Assembly (NCBI RefSeq): GCF_001650905.1
Contig: NZ_LXYG01000002.1
Span: 248,001 to 312,000, forward strand
Reading direction: 5' to 3'
DNA: 64,000 nt
Origin: Balneola sp. EhC07
GTDB taxonomy: Bacteria; Bacteroidota; Rhodothermia; Balneolales; Balneolaceae
The notes beneath the pieces were generated by a model. It did no database searches. It saw nothing but the letters and a program-made list of their open reading frames with translations, and had not been told where the DNA came from. The number at the start of each line of letters is the position of its first letter. The stretch's first letter is position 1. Below, piece after piece: positions 9,165-17,820 of this stretch. The position numbers and the translations under genes are program-made.

Positions 9165-9975
9165 GATCAGAGGAATTCAATATCACTACGAAATTCATCA
9201 AAACAAAGAACAGTTACCTTATTTAGTTCTTTTGCACGGTTTTATGGGTAGCCACATATCATTCCGGGAATTGATTCCTTCTCTTTCTGAATTTTGCAAT
9301 CCAATTACTATTGATCTGTTAGGACATGGAGAAACAGAAGGCTCTGAAATGCACTATCGGTTTGCATCAAAAGAACAATCAGCTGATCTGATCAAACTAA
9401 TTTCCGAACAATTTCAATATCCTCTCTTCCTTTACGGATACAGCATGGGCGGAAGACTGGCATTGCAAGTAGCTTTACAGCGCACCGATCTGATACAAGG
9501 TTTGATACTTGAAAGCACTACTTTTGGAATCGAGAATGAACAAGAGCGCCAGGCCAGACAAGCTTTAGATGGACAGCGTGCAGATTCAATAATTGGAAAT
9601 TTCAATCAATTCCTGAAAGAATGGAAAAAGCTCCCGATTTTTGAATCGGAGTTTTTAACTGAGCAAATGAGAAACGATATAAATGAGATCCAAAAAAGGC
9701 AAGATCCTGTATCAATGAGCAATTCCTTGCTGGGTTTCGGTACAGGGATTATGCCTTGCGTTAAAGAGCATCTCAATATCTTATCAATGCCTGTGAAGCT
9801 GATTGCCGGAGCAAGGGATCAAAAATTCGTTAACGTTATGAGTACAATGCAAACTCGGATCAAACCGGCTTCTTTAAAGATTTTTGAAAAAGCGAATCAT
9901 AGAGTACATTTAGAACAGCCGGAAGCTCTTGTTCAGACAATTAAGAAATTTATACAAACCAATACACTCAAATGA
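9154..9975 (+). CDS. menH: SHCHC synthase MenH, alpha/beta hydrolase
   Basis: Alpha/beta-hydrolase-fold lyase of 273 residues that removes pyruvate from the MenD product to give SHCHC. It has an LLHGFMGSH oxyanion loop near residue 28, the nucleophile elbow GYSMGGRLAL (about 94-103), an aspartate in GARDQKF near the C-terminus and the final histidine in EKANHRVHLE. The GYSMGGR form is characteristic of MenH among hydrolases. Its position between menD and menB supports the call. Confidence 0.9.
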   Translation: MKIKIRGIQYHYEIHQNKEQLPYLVLLHGFMGSHISFRELIPSLSEFCNPITIDLLGHGETEGSEMHYRFASKEQSADLIKLISEQFQYPLFLYGYSMGGRLALQVALQRTDLIQGLILESTTFGIENEQERQARQALDGQRADSIIGNFNQFLKEWKKLPIFESEFLTEQMRNDINEIQKRQDPVSMSNSLLGFGTGIMPCVKEHLNILSMPVKLIAGARDQKFVNVMSTMQTRIKPASLKIFEKANHRVHLEQPEALVQTIKKFIQTNTLK

Positions 9976-10808
9976 ACTGGAACACAGTAAAAGAATACGA
10001 AGATATTACTTATAGAAAGCTTAATGGCGTTGCCAGAATTGCTTTCAACAGACCTGATGTTAGAAATGCTTTTCGTCCTAAAACTCTTTTTGAGATGTAT
10101 GAAGCATTTTCTGATGCAAAAGAGGACAATGACATTGGCGTGGTTTTATTAAGTGCTGAAGGCCCCTCTTCTAAAGACGGTAAGTATTCATTTTGTTCCG
10201 GTGGAGATCAAAGAGTGCGTTCAAAAACCGGATATCAGGCCGGTGATGGAATAAATCGTTTAAACGTTCTGGAGCTACAAAGATTAATTCGGTTTATGCC
10301 AAAAGTTGTGATCGCTGTTGTTCCGGGTTGGGCAGTTGGTGGCGGACATAGTTTACACGTTACCTGCGATATGACCTTAGCAAGTAAGGAACACGCTATT
10401 TTCAAACAAACAGATGCAGATGTAGCCAGCTTTGATGGTGGATTCGGCTCTGCCCTTCTAGCCAGACAGGTTGGACAAAAACGAGGCCGTGAGATCTTCT
10501 TTCTGGGTAGAAATTACAATGCTCAGGAAGCTTTTGAAATGGGAATGGTAAACGCCGTAGTTCCCCATGATGAACTGGAAGCAACTGCTTATGAATGGGC
10601 ACAGGAAATTTTAGGTAAAAGCCCTACTGCTATTAAAATGATCAAATACGCTTTCAATCTTATTGATGACGGCTTAGTTGGCCAGCAGATCTTTGCAGGA
10701 GAAGCTACCAGATTAGCTTATATGACCGACGAAGCTGAAGAAGGAAAGAATGCCTTCCTTGAAAAACGTAAGCCGAACTGGGATAAATTTGACAGGAATC
10801 CATCATGA
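9972..10808 (+). CDS. menB: 1,4-dihydroxy-2-naphthoyl-CoA synthase MenB
   Basis: Crotonase-superfamily enzyme (278 residues) that closes the second ring, turning o-succinylbenzoyl-CoA into DHNA-CoA. Typical MenB blocks are visible: RPDVRNAFRPKT, FCSGGDQRVR (oxyanion loop), VVPGWAVGGGHSLH, TDADVASFDGGFGSA and the C-terminal GKNAFLEKRKPN. Its start overlaps the menH stop as ATGA. Note that the genes for the preceding steps (menC, menE) are in a second cluster 13 kb away in this window. Confidence 0.96.
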   Translation: MNWNTVKEYEDITYRKLNGVARIAFNRPDVRNAFRPKTLFEMYEAFSDAKEDNDIGVVLLSAEGPSSKDGKYSFCSGGDQRVRSKTGYQAGDGINRLNVLELQRLIRFMPKVVIAVVPGWAVGGGHSLHVTCDMTLASKEHAIFKQTDADVASFDGGFGSALLARQVGQKRGREIFFLGRNYNAQEAFEMGMVNAVVPHDELEATAYEWAQEILGKSPTAIKMIKYAFNLIDDGLVGQQIFAGEATRLAYMTDEAEEGKNAFLEKRKPNWDKFDRNPS

Positions 10809-11314
10809 ACCAGACTAAGCAAGACACAACTATAGATGGTTATTTTAAAGCCGGAAAGATTCTGTTTGGAGCTTTTATCCTTGGTGTCGTCAATTTTGGC
10901 ATTGTTATCACTGTACTCTTTTTTATGGATGTTCTTCCACTCGTTGAGTTCGCCCCGGAACTTATGATTTACTTTATTGCCGGGAGTATCATTTTCTTCC
11001 TTCTTATGACTTACCTTGGTTCATTGATTTTCAATAAGAAAATTTCCAAAGTTAAAAGCAGTCAGGACTTTGCTAAAAAACTTTCCGTCTACAGAGAAGG
11101 TAAATTAATACAGGCGGTCACTTTAGAAGCTGCCGCATTACTAGCTATGGTTTTCGTAATGCTAAATACTCATATTATTTTTGTGGTGATAGCAGCACTT
11201 AGTCTTTTACAAATGATCAGGGTTTTTCCTAAAAAAGCAGAAATGATCGAGGTTTTAGACCTCTCCTATTCTGAACAACAAAATTTAAACAATCCGGAAT
11301 ACGATCTGAGATAG
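10805..11314 (+). CDS. unknown four-helix membrane protein in the men operon
   Basis: A 169-residue integral membrane protein with four likely membrane segments (about 20-42, 52-75, 100-120 and 122-140) and a charged C-terminus. Its ATG overlaps the menB stop as ATGA, so it is translated with the menaquinone genes. No motif of a prenyltransferase, thioesterase or methyltransferase is seen, and I do not recognise the family. By context it could support quinone synthesis or membrane localisation of the pathway, but this is inference. It ends 1 bp from the convergent next gene. Confidence 0.75.
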   Translation: MNQTKQDTTIDGYFKAGKILFGAFILGVVNFGIVITVLFFMDVLPLVEFAPELMIYFIAGSIIFFLLMTYLGSLIFNKKISKVKSSQDFAKKLSVYREGKLIQAVTLEAAALLAMVFVMLNTHIIFVVIAALSLLQMIRVFPKKAEMIEVLDLSYSEQQNLNNPEYDLR

Positions 11315-11315
11315 T

Positions 11316-12173
11316 TTATAGCTTTAACCTGTAAATTTCTCCACTCTCTTCTACGATCATGACCGTTTCAGAATCTATAAAAGTAACACTCTCTACCTGA
11401 TCAGCTTCAAATTCATAATGTGAAATTTCTCCATCAAACATATCCTCAGTTTCATCATCATTGAAGATCCATAAAGACTTATAAGTGAGTACTGCAAGCT
11501 TACCAAAAGCATACTCAGCCGCTGTAACCTCATCGTCAAAGTCTATTTTTTGTACCAATTGAAATTCATTATTAGCCTCAGAATCCAGCTTTGAAAGCTT
11601 AAATAAATTTGTCTCACGTCCTCTGAACCTTTTCGTAAGTGCAAATAATTCTCCTTCTTTCCAGAAAACGGCTTCCACATCCATAGAGTAGTTCATAAAC
11701 TTATACAAGAATCCTTTCGGTTTTTGATAAGAAATTTCGAACACTTCGTAATCCTTGGTTGATTGATCGGTTGTTGATGGTGCTTTTACCTTGATAATGG
11801 ATTGATCAGACCTGCAACTACAGTTGTTACCTACATCTGCAATTAAAACATCTCCATTTTCATCAATTGTGATATCTTCCCAATCTCTGTTCTTGATGCC
11901 TTTGATCTCCAGTCCTTTTGAATCCTTATCCGGAAGCACTTCCCCTTCATTGTTTATGGCATAAATACGGTTTTTGGTTCCCGAATCTCCATGAACCCAG
12001 TAAACATCCTTAAATCTTGAATCTTTTACTATTCCTGATACTTCATCTCGCGCCGGTTCATCAATACGTTTAAACTTTTCGAGATCTACTTTTTTCGTTG
12101 ATTGGGAATAAGAATCTGAGTTAAAGCCAAAACTCAACGTTAAAAATAAAAATAAGACAGTTCTGAAATTCAT
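11316..12173 (-). CDS. secreted beta-propeller-like protein
   Basis: A 285-residue exported protein with a signal peptide ending near DSYSQS. The mature part has repeated short blade-like strands with acidic turns: DVYWVHGDSG, DWEDITIDENGDVLIADVGNN, FWKEGELFALTKR and VTFIDSETVMIVEESGEIYRL. This layout recalls the esterase-like or SdiA-regulated propeller proteins often seen in Bacteroidota. The acidic loops could bind calcium. No catalytic residues can be assigned. It is a single gene, convergent with the men operon. Confidence 0.65.
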   Translation of the reverse strand: MNFRTVLFLFLTLSFGFNSDSYSQSTKKVDLEKFKRIDEPARDEVSGIVKDSRFKDVYWVHGDSGTKNRIYAINNEGEVLPDKDSKGLEIKGIKNRDWEDITIDENGDVLIADVGNNCSCRSDQSIIKVKAPSTTDQSTKDYEVFEISYQKPKGFLYKFMNYSMDVEAVFWKEGELFALTKRFRGRETNLFKLSKLDSEANNEFQLVQKIDFDDEVTAAEYAFGKLAVLTYKSLWIFNDDETEDMFDGEISHYEFEADQVESVTFIDSETVMIVEESGEIYRLKL

Positions 12174-12219
12174 TTAGTAGATTCGTTTACCCGTTAATAT
12201 GATTTTTTTAGGATTGAAG

Positions 12220-12498
12220 ATGAAAATACAACACGAAGAAACTGAAACAAAAGGCTCATTTTATATTTTAGCAGAGGATGAAAAAATTGCAGAACTAACC
12301 TATTCTAAAGCAGGTAACGATAAAATTATACTGGACCATACTGAAGTTTCTGATAAGCACCGTGGTGAAAGTCTGGGGAAAAAACTTGTCTATCATTCTG
12401 TAGATTTTGCACGAAAACATAATCTTAAAATTCTTCCTCTTTGTCCTTATGCAAGAGCTGTATTTTCAAAAAATAAAGACATTAGGGATGTAACATAA
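12220..12498 (+). CDS. GNAT-like small N-acetyltransferase (COG2388 type)
   Basis: A protein of 92 residues from the ATG at 12220. I prefer this start over the ATG at 12199 because an AGGA ribosome site sits 6 bases before it. The short acetyl-CoA-binding fold is recognisable from the strand IAELTYSK, then LDHTEVSDKHRGESLGKKLV (the pyrophosphate-binding loop R-G-x-x-x-G-K) and a C-terminal LKILPLCPYARAVF. This matches the single-domain YidJ/COG2388 group whose acceptor is mostly unknown. A terminator hairpin follows directly. Confidence 0.8.
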   Translation: MKIQHEETETKGSFYILAEDEKIAELTYSKAGNDKIILDHTEVSDKHRGESLGKKLVYHSVDFARKHNLKILPLCPYARAVFSKNKDIRDVT

Positions 12499-12500
12499 AA

Positions 12501-12530
12501 AAAGGAGCTGTTGTTTATAACAACTCCTTT
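12501..12530. terminator. bidirectional terminator between convergent genes
   Basis: The stem AAAGGAG...CTCCTTT is extended by a TGTT/AACA pairing after one mismatch, around a short T/A-rich loop. It is bounded by A-rich sequence on the left and T-rich sequence on the right. It lies between two convergent stop codons (12498 and 12539), so it can serve both strands. Confidence 0.75.
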
Positions 12531-12538
12531 CAAGCTAC

Positions 12539-13135
12539 TTATCTACCTCTTCTGTTACGATTTCGATATTCCTTAAAAGAATAATTTATATCGTCTTTTA
12601 ATATATCTGCGAAATCTTCCATTAGTTTTTGATGTCTTCTTGCTTGCGCGAAGAAGTTTCTTCCATCATTCAAATACATATTTTCCAGTTTCACAACAAT
12701 TCTGCTTTGTTTATTCAATTGTCTTTGCAGAGCCGCTAGTGTTTTATAACTAACATGAACTGTATTCCCATTTCTCTTACTGTACTCATTACTACGAGTT
12801 CCTTTTTTTCTTAATCCTTGGTTGTTAGAATAGTCCAGTTCGTACTTTACATACCTTATTCTATTTTTGGTATCGTTAACTTCATTCCTCATTCTGCGAA
12901 GGATGTCTTTTTTAATTCTTTTCGATTTTCGAACTCTATCACGAAGAGCCGCTTCATAAAAATCATCAAGGTCCTTCTGAAATGCGTGAAATTCTCTGAT
13001 ATCCTTATTTGCATATCTTCCCGCGTTTGTATCAGAATAATAGGATACCTGGAAAGAAATACCTTTTTGTGCTGTTACGTTTTCTAATCCAAAAACAAAT
13101 ACTATAAGTGCGATGATTGATATTAACCGTTTCAT
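12539..13135 (-). CDS. secreted helical hypothetical protein
   Basis: A protein of about 198 residues from the ATG at 13135, chosen because a GGGAG ribosome site stands just upstream and a clean signal peptide follows (MKRLISIIALIVFVFG, cleaved near VTAQ). A longer in-frame extension to 13207 lacks these. The mature part is basic and mostly helical, rich in K, R and N, with a likely coiled coil around the KRNGNTVHVSYKTLAALQRQL segment. No family recognised; probably periplasmic. Confidence 0.65.
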   Translation of the reverse strand: MKRLISIIALIVFVFGLENVTAQKGISFQVSYYSDTNAGRYANKDIREFHAFQKDLDDFYEAALRDRVRKSKRIKKDILRRMRNEVNDTKNRIRYVKYELDYSNNQGLRKKGTRSNEYSKRNGNTVHVSYKTLAALQRQLNKQSRIVVKLENMYLNDGRNFFAQARRHQKLMEDFADILKDDINYSFKEYRNRNRRGR

Positions 13136-13314
13136 GATTACTCCCTTTTTAGTGAAAGCTTTATTGCCTGAATCAATTAACGGTGAAATAACAACTTCAG
13201 TAACCACATATTCGTGTTAGCATACTTATGCTATGCCGGAGCTCTGAACTGAAAGCAAGCTTTCCCTGACAAATTCGTCTAACAGTTTGAAACCCAAAAC
13301 AAATCGAATTTTAA

Positions 13315-13689
13315 ATGACCATGAAAACTTTATCCATCACTCTTTTAATGGTACTTATATCAGGTACCGTTTTTTCCCAAAACAGACAAGGACAAAACAG
13401 AGCAACTCCACCACCAATTGAAGAACGTGTAGAAACTATTTTAGAAAAAGTAAATTCAGAGCTTTCTTTAACCAAGGAACAGTTGGAATCATCTAAAGAA
13501 ATATTTACTGATTTCTATACATCCATGGACAAACTCAGAACATCAGGAAACAGACCTGACAGAAGTAAGATGGATTCAATCTCAAAACAAAGAGACGAAG
13601 CATTTTCAGAATTACTTACTGAAGATCAGAAAAAGAAATACGACAAATTAAAAGATGAACTCTTCTCCAGAAGAAGACCAAATCAATAA
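13315..13689 (+). CDS. small Spy/CpxP-like periplasmic protein
   Basis: A 124-residue exported protein with a signal peptide ending near TVFSQ. The mature part is helical and carries two LTxxQ-like motifs, LTKEQLESSKEIF (about residue 55) and LTEDQKKKYDKL (about 102), which are the mark of Spy/CpxP-type periplasmic stress chaperones and sensors. Its start could also be the ATG three bases after (MKTLSIT). It is followed by a strong terminator and then by an ECF sigma operon, so a link to envelope stress is plausible but not shown. Confidence 0.72.
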   Translation: MTMKTLSITLLMVLISGTVFSQNRQGQNRATPPPIEERVETILEKVNSELSLTKEQLESSKEIFTDFYTSMDKLRTSGNRPDRSKMDSISKQRDEAFSELLTEDQKKKYDKLKDELFSRRRPNQ

Positions 13690-13696
13690 ATTTTCA

Positions 13697-13719
13697 AAGG
13701 GGCAAGCGCCCCTTTTTTT
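13697..13719 (+). terminator. rho-independent terminator after the Spy-like gene
   Basis: A GC-rich stem AAGGGGC/GCCCCTT with the 4-base loop AAGC is followed directly by a run of T, 8 bases after the stop codon of the upstream gene. It separates that gene from the ECF sigma operon. Confidence 0.9.
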
Positions 13720-13744
13720 ATGGAATAACTTTATTTCAGTTTTT

Positions 13745-13773
13745 TGTAACATTTTAGAGTATCTCTGCATCTA
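13745..13773 (+). promoter_or_regulatory. candidate ECF-type promoter of the sigma operon
   Basis: A TGTAAC box at 13745-13750 and a CATCTA box at 13768-13773 are separated by 17 bases and sit about 18 bases before the TTG start of the sigma gene. An AAC-type -35 with a CGTC-like -10 is the usual layout of ECF-sigma promoters, which suggests autoregulation. This is by-eye matching to a general pattern, not to a known site. Confidence 0.4.
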
Positions 13774-13790
13774 AGCAAAAAACACTTGTA

Positions 13791-14315
13791 TTGATCAATT
13801 CAGAAAACGAAACAAAACTTATTGAAAATGCCCTGATTGGAAAACAATCAGCATTTAAAGCTTTGTATGAACTACACGTGGACGAGCTGTACTGCTTTTT
13901 ATCCCAATTTGCAGACAATACCTCCCAAAAAGAAGAATGGACACAACGAGCGTTTATCAAGGCCTTTAACAAACTTGATCAATTCAGTCAAAGATCCAGC
14001 TTTAAAACCTGGCTGTTTACAATTGGGTTAAATGAAATGAGGACAGATATGAGGAAGAAAATCCACTTTGAAAATATCGATGATAAACAGATTGATCTCG
14101 TAGACTCCGAACCTGTTGAAGAAACCAGCATTTGGTACAAAGCGAAAGCTGCAATCAGACAGCTGGCTCCTGATAAAAGAGTTATTTGCCTTCTTCATAT
14201 CGCTGAGGATTACAGTCATGCTGAAATTGCAGAGATGATCGGCATTTCTGAAGGAACATCACGGGTTATTTTACACAGAGCTAAACAGGAACTCAGAACA
14301 TTGGTTTCATCATGA
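13791..14315 (+). CDS. ECF-family RNA polymerase sigma factor
   Basis: A 174-residue sigma-70 group 4 protein. Region 2 (about 15-85) contains the ALYELHVDELYCFLSQF helix and the -10-recognising FKTWLFTIGLNEM segment. Region 4 (about 120-170) ends in the helix-turn-helix YSHAEIAEMIGISEGTSRVILHRAKQEL. It uses a TTG start at 13791; no in-frame ATG lies nearby. Its stop overlaps the start of the next gene (ATGA), which encodes a membrane protein with the features of its anti-sigma factor. Confidence 0.92.
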   Translation: MINSENETKLIENALIGKQSAFKALYELHVDELYCFLSQFADNTSQKEEWTQRAFIKAFNKLDQFSQRSSFKTWLFTIGLNEMRTDMRKKIHFENIDDKQIDLVDSEPVEETSIWYKAKAAIRQLAPDKRVICLLHIAEDYSHAEIAEMIGISEGTSRVILHRAKQELRTLVSS

Positions 14316-14806
14316 AAAAAGAAAATTTCTACTCAGAAAACGACATGCCTTCCAGCAATCAAAAAGGATTGATCTGGAATAAAGTAAAAGCAAGTATTCC
14401 GATAAAAAATAAACCCAATATCCTGTTTCATTGGAAGAGTTTTGCATTAGGAAACGTAGCCGCTGTGCTTTTGATCTTTTCCTCAATCGGGATTATCTCT
14501 ACCTACAATAATTTATTTGACCGGTCTTCTACTGAAGAACAGGTTTATGAGACTTTAAATACCGCTACCAAACAATTACAGGATCTTACTCCTTTACTGA
14601 TTCAACAAGCCAGTGAACAGAATAAAAACTCCATCCAATCAACTGCTGAAGCTATTGATGAAATTGATAAACTCATCAACGAGATTAAATCAGATATGCT
14701 GATAAATGGATCATCTCCTGCAAAGGAAACCAGCTTGAAAAGGCTTTATGCCACAAAACTGGATTTCTACAAAGAAATTTTACTAAACCAAGAGGAACAA
14801 TCATGA
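14312..14806 (+). CDS. putative anti-sigma factor, single-pass membrane protein
   Basis: A 164-residue protein with an N-terminal cytosolic segment of about 45 residues, one membrane helix (SFALGNVAAVLLIFSSIGII) and a helical extracytoplasmic part. Position and architecture are those of anti-sigma factors for ECF sigmas, but no zinc ZAS motif (HxxxCxxC) is present, so the call rests on context. It overlaps both neighbours by ATGA, giving a strictly coupled sigma/anti-sigma/GIN unit. Confidence 0.7.
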   Translation: MKKENFYSENDMPSSNQKGLIWNKVKASIPIKNKPNILFHWKSFALGNVAAVLLIFSSIGIISTYNNLFDRSSTEEQVYETLNTATKQLQDLTPLLIQQASEQNKNSIQSTAEAIDEIDKLINEIKSDMLINGSSPAKETSLKRLYATKLDFYKEILLNQEEQS

Positions 14807-16149
14807 AATACCTGTCTCTACTACTATTCATTCTACTCCCTACATCACTTTTAGCCCAAAGTGGTGATAAAGATGGAACCTTTAATGCCCCAAATATTGA
14901 TCAATTGACAATTCGGATCGATGCAGGAATGACCATAAATATAACCGGTTCAGATACTGAGCAAATCACATATACCTATGAATTTGATGGTAACGAACAA
15001 GCGTACAACCATCTGTTTGAAAACTTTGACCCGAAGTTCAGCAATAACGGGGGTAGTGGTCATTTGAATATTGAGTTTCCTGCTCATAAAAAGAAGAATG
15101 TCAATTACCGAATTAAAAAGAATATTCTAACGCTTAATATTCCTTCTCAAATCGAACTTGAACTGGTTAGCAGGTACTCTAAAATTGATGTATCAAATAT
15201 TACACGAACCACTAGAATTGAAAACAGAAGTGGCTCTGTAAAACTAAATAATATAGGCCAATCAGTTACTGTATCTAATGAGTATGGAAATATTGATGTG
15301 AATTCGATCAATGGTGATGTGGATATCGCAAGCAGATCATCAAGAGTAGATGCTAAAAATATAACCGGAAACCTGAAAGTGAGAAGTAACTACTCAAAAA
15401 TGAATCTTTCTAAGATCACAGGTATTCTGAATATTGAAAATAAAAGTGGGACTGTGAATGCATTTGACCTGGATTCAGATTTCAGGGCGAATGGTGATTA
15501 TACAAATTATGAGCTCACTAATGTACGTGGTGATATTCAAATTAGTAATAAAAACGGAACCATTAGTATCGACAATGCAGAAAGCGTATTGATCTCGGGA
15601 GACTATTCCAATGTAAAAGCTTCGAATCTAAAAGGCGATAAAGTAATGATTGAAAGTAGATCTGCTAAACTGGAATTGAGTAATGTTCTTGGCAGCGTTA
15701 TAGTTAATGGAGGGTATTTAAATATTGAACTTGAAAACATTTCGAATGATGTTTCTATCACAAATCGCTCAGGGAAAATTACAGCCAAGGATATTGATGG
15801 CTCTTTTATCATAAACGGAGATTACAATAAGATCAAGCTAGATGATTTCAAAGGCTCCGAAATACAAATGGAAAACCGTTCAGGAGATATCGAAATAAAT
15901 GCTTTAAACGATTTGAACCTGATAAATATAGAATCGTCTTACACTCCTATTAAGCTAAATCTTTCTTCTCCCTTTTCCGGTAATGTAAGTTTTCATGTGA
16001 CATACGGAAGACTATCACATCCTTACAAACTTAATGACGCTACTCTTGTTGACGAAAGAAATTCAACCAAAATAGAGGGAACTGTTGGAAATGGAAATGG
16101 CCGAATGTATATAGAATCCCGAAATGGAAATGTGACAATAAATCAATAA
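14803..16149 (+). CDS. DUF4097 / GIN-domain beta-helix envelope protein
   Basis: A 448-residue exported protein with a signal peptide ending near SLLAQS. The mature part is made of many short repeats of about 20 residues with alternating patterns such as IENRSGSVKLNNI, VSNEYGNIDVNSI and IENKSGTVNAF, which form the right-handed beta helix of DUF4097/GIN proteins. These are exported proteins of unknown role, often controlled by linked ECF sigma or PspC systems. It is the likely effector or target of the upstream sigma/anti-sigma pair. Confidence 0.85.
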   Translation: MKYLSLLLFILLPTSLLAQSGDKDGTFNAPNIDQLTIRIDAGMTINITGSDTEQITYTYEFDGNEQAYNHLFENFDPKFSNNGGSGHLNIEFPAHKKKNVNYRIKKNILTLNIPSQIELELVSRYSKIDVSNITRTTRIENRSGSVKLNNIGQSVTVSNEYGNIDVNSINGDVDIASRSSRVDAKNITGNLKVRSNYSKMNLSKITGILNIENKSGTVNAFDLDSDFRANGDYTNYELTNVRGDIQISNKNGTISIDNAESVLISGDYSNVKASNLKGDKVMIESRSAKLELSNVLGSVIVNGGYLNIELENISNDVSITNRSGKITAKDIDGSFIINGDYNKIKLDDFKGSEIQMENRSGDIEINALNDLNLINIESSYTPIKLNLSSPFSGNVSFHVTYGRLSHPYKLNDATLVDERNSTKIEGTVGNGNGRMYIESRNGNVTINQ

Positions 16150-16159
16150 AAGATCTTAT

Positions 16160-17374
16160 CTATTCATGGCGAATAGCATCAACAGGTGTTAGTTGAGCTG
16201 CTCGCCATGCAGGATAGGTTCCGAAAACAATTCCAACAAATAATGCTATTACTAAAATAGATAGCACTGTTCCAGTACCTATTGCTGCCCTGAACTCACC
16301 GATCTCTGTGAACGAATTGACTATAGGCACAAAAATAAATATCCCCACAATACCAACTATCCAACCCATAATACATCCTACAAACGAAATGGTAACTGAT
16401 TCAGCCATAAACTGAAGTACGATGTCTTTCTTTTTAGCTCCTGTGGCTTTTCGAATTCCGATTTCTTTTGTTCTTTCCGTAACTGATATCAACAAAACGT
16501 TCATTACCCCTATTCCCCCTACTAATACAGATATACCGGTAATGGCTCCCATTATTAGTTTAAAAAGCAAAATCCCCTGACTAAACTGTTCAACTCTGGC
16601 TCTGTTTGTGGAAATTATAAAAGCATTACTGGTTTCTTTGAAATTTCCGTCTAACCATTCTGTTATTTCATTCTCAATTTCAGGAATCTGCTCAGCTTTT
16701 CTGGCTTTTAGTATAATGTTTGGGTATTGCTCAGATAACTTTGTGTAAACTGAAGTTGGGATAAAAACTTTCTGAGTACTTTGAGAACTCCCTTTCAAAA
16801 TTCCGGCGATACGGAATTCAACACCTTCAATTTCAACCATTTTATCTACTAATTCCTGACTTGATGGTGATAGCTTTTCTGCTATTTCAGAAGATAGAAC
16901 AACTACTTTTGCGGAATTGATCACATCTTCTTCTGAAATGTATCTTCCAAAAGCCAAACTATCTGACAAAAATAGTAGTCCTAGTTCCATTGTTCCTTGC
17001 AAGTATATTCCTGAAACAGAATCCTTATAAGTAATTTCAGTAGCTCGGGTTCCTGTATATTCTAACAGTGCTTTATCTTGAACCAAAGACCTTAGCTCTT
17101 TTACTTTTTCTATAGTGAATACCGGTCTGTCTTTTATTTGAATACGAATGTCATCCACCACTTTTACACGCTTAGAGTTTACCGTTATAAAATTAAGTGA
17201 CGTTGTATTCGCTATTTGCTCTCTACCCGTTTGTTCCAACCCGTCTCCTAATGCAAGTATTCCAACCATTGCAGCTACCCCGATGATGATCCCTAAAGTG
17301 GATAAGAAAGTGTGAAGTGGGTTCGCTCTAATATTATGAAGGGCTATAGAAATTGATTTAAAAAACTGACTCAT
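16160..17374 (-). CDS. MacB-type ABC transporter permease
   Basis: A 404-residue permease. The N-terminus SIALHNIRANPLHTFLSTLGIIIGV with the first membrane helix is followed by a periplasmic MacB core domain (about 45-245) and three C-terminal FtsX-type membrane helices (around 285-400) containing TERTKEIGIRKATGAKKKDI. MacB-type pumps act mechanically on periplasmic substrates with a membrane-fusion partner and an ATPase. Neither of these lies next to this gene, so it is an orphan permease here. Confidence 0.88.
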   Translation of the reverse strand: MSQFFKSISIALHNIRANPLHTFLSTLGIIIGVAAMVGILALGDGLEQTGREQIANTTSLNFITVNSKRVKVVDDIRIQIKDRPVFTIEKVKELRSLVQDKALLEYTGTRATEITYKDSVSGIYLQGTMELGLLFLSDSLAFGRYISEEDVINSAKVVVLSSEIAEKLSPSSQELVDKMVEIEGVEFRIAGILKGSSQSTQKVFIPTSVYTKLSEQYPNIILKARKAEQIPEIENEITEWLDGNFKETSNAFIISTNRARVEQFSQGILLFKLIMGAITGISVLVGGIGVMNVLLISVTERTKEIGIRKATGAKKKDIVLQFMAESVTISFVGCIMGWIVGIVGIFIFVPIVNSFTEIGEFRAAIGTGTVLSILVIALFVGIVFGTYPAWRAAQLTPVDAIRHE

Positions 17375-17431
17375 ATCCTCTTTTATTTTTGAACCACAAC
17401 TACGGATGAGCTTCAGGCAAGTTACAGATAT

Positions 17432-17463
17432 AAAAAAAGCTCTGTTTCATCAAACAGAGCTTT
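17432..17463 (-). terminator. rho-independent terminator, minus strand
   Basis: A perfect 12-bp stem (AAAGCTCTGTTT/AAACAGAGCTTT) with the loop CATC is followed on the minus strand by a T run, 27 bases past the stop of the small membrane protein gene. It insulates that gene from the permease gene downstream. Confidence 0.88.
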
Positions 17464-17490
17464 CAATACTTAATGTTTAGAGTTAGCGCC

Positions 17491-17742
17491 TTATAACCCT
17501 TCATATCCTCCGGCAGCCATCATGGTACCGAAAATTAAACCAAATAGAATGAAGTAAAGCACAGTAGACACTGCTACCATTATTAATGCTGCTCTTGAAA
17601 AGTTCTTTTTATTTGGATTTGCACTGTCACTAAATCCCCATACAAACAGCATAACAAATCCTACCAAAGGGATAAAAGTAATTAGAAGAGTTATCACCCA
17701 GTCTTTCATTGACATCACGGGTGCAGTTTCGTGATTTTCCAT
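17491..17742 (-). CDS. small two-helix membrane protein
   Basis: An 83-residue protein with two membrane segments (about 13-34 and 47-75) joined by the short loop GFSDSANPNKKNFSRAAL. Proteins of this form (VITLLITFIPLVGFVMLFVWGFS) are widespread in Bacteroidota and Firmicutes, without known function. It is a single gene with its own terminator. Confidence 0.72.
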   Translation of the reverse strand: MENHETAPVMSMKDWVITLLITFIPLVGFVMLFVWGFSDSANPNKKNFSRAALIMVAVSTVLYFILFGLIFGTMMAAGGYEGL

Positions 17743-17820
17743 ATCATACCTCGAATTTTTTGATTAGCTAGTTAGAAGATTATCAATAATCTAAACCAAA
17801 AATCAAAATACTTTTTACGT

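Noticed and set aside
13136-13207. N-terminal extension of the exported protein at 12539-13135
   Set aside because: The internal ATG at 13135 has a GGGAG ribosome site and starts a clean signal peptide; the extension has neither.
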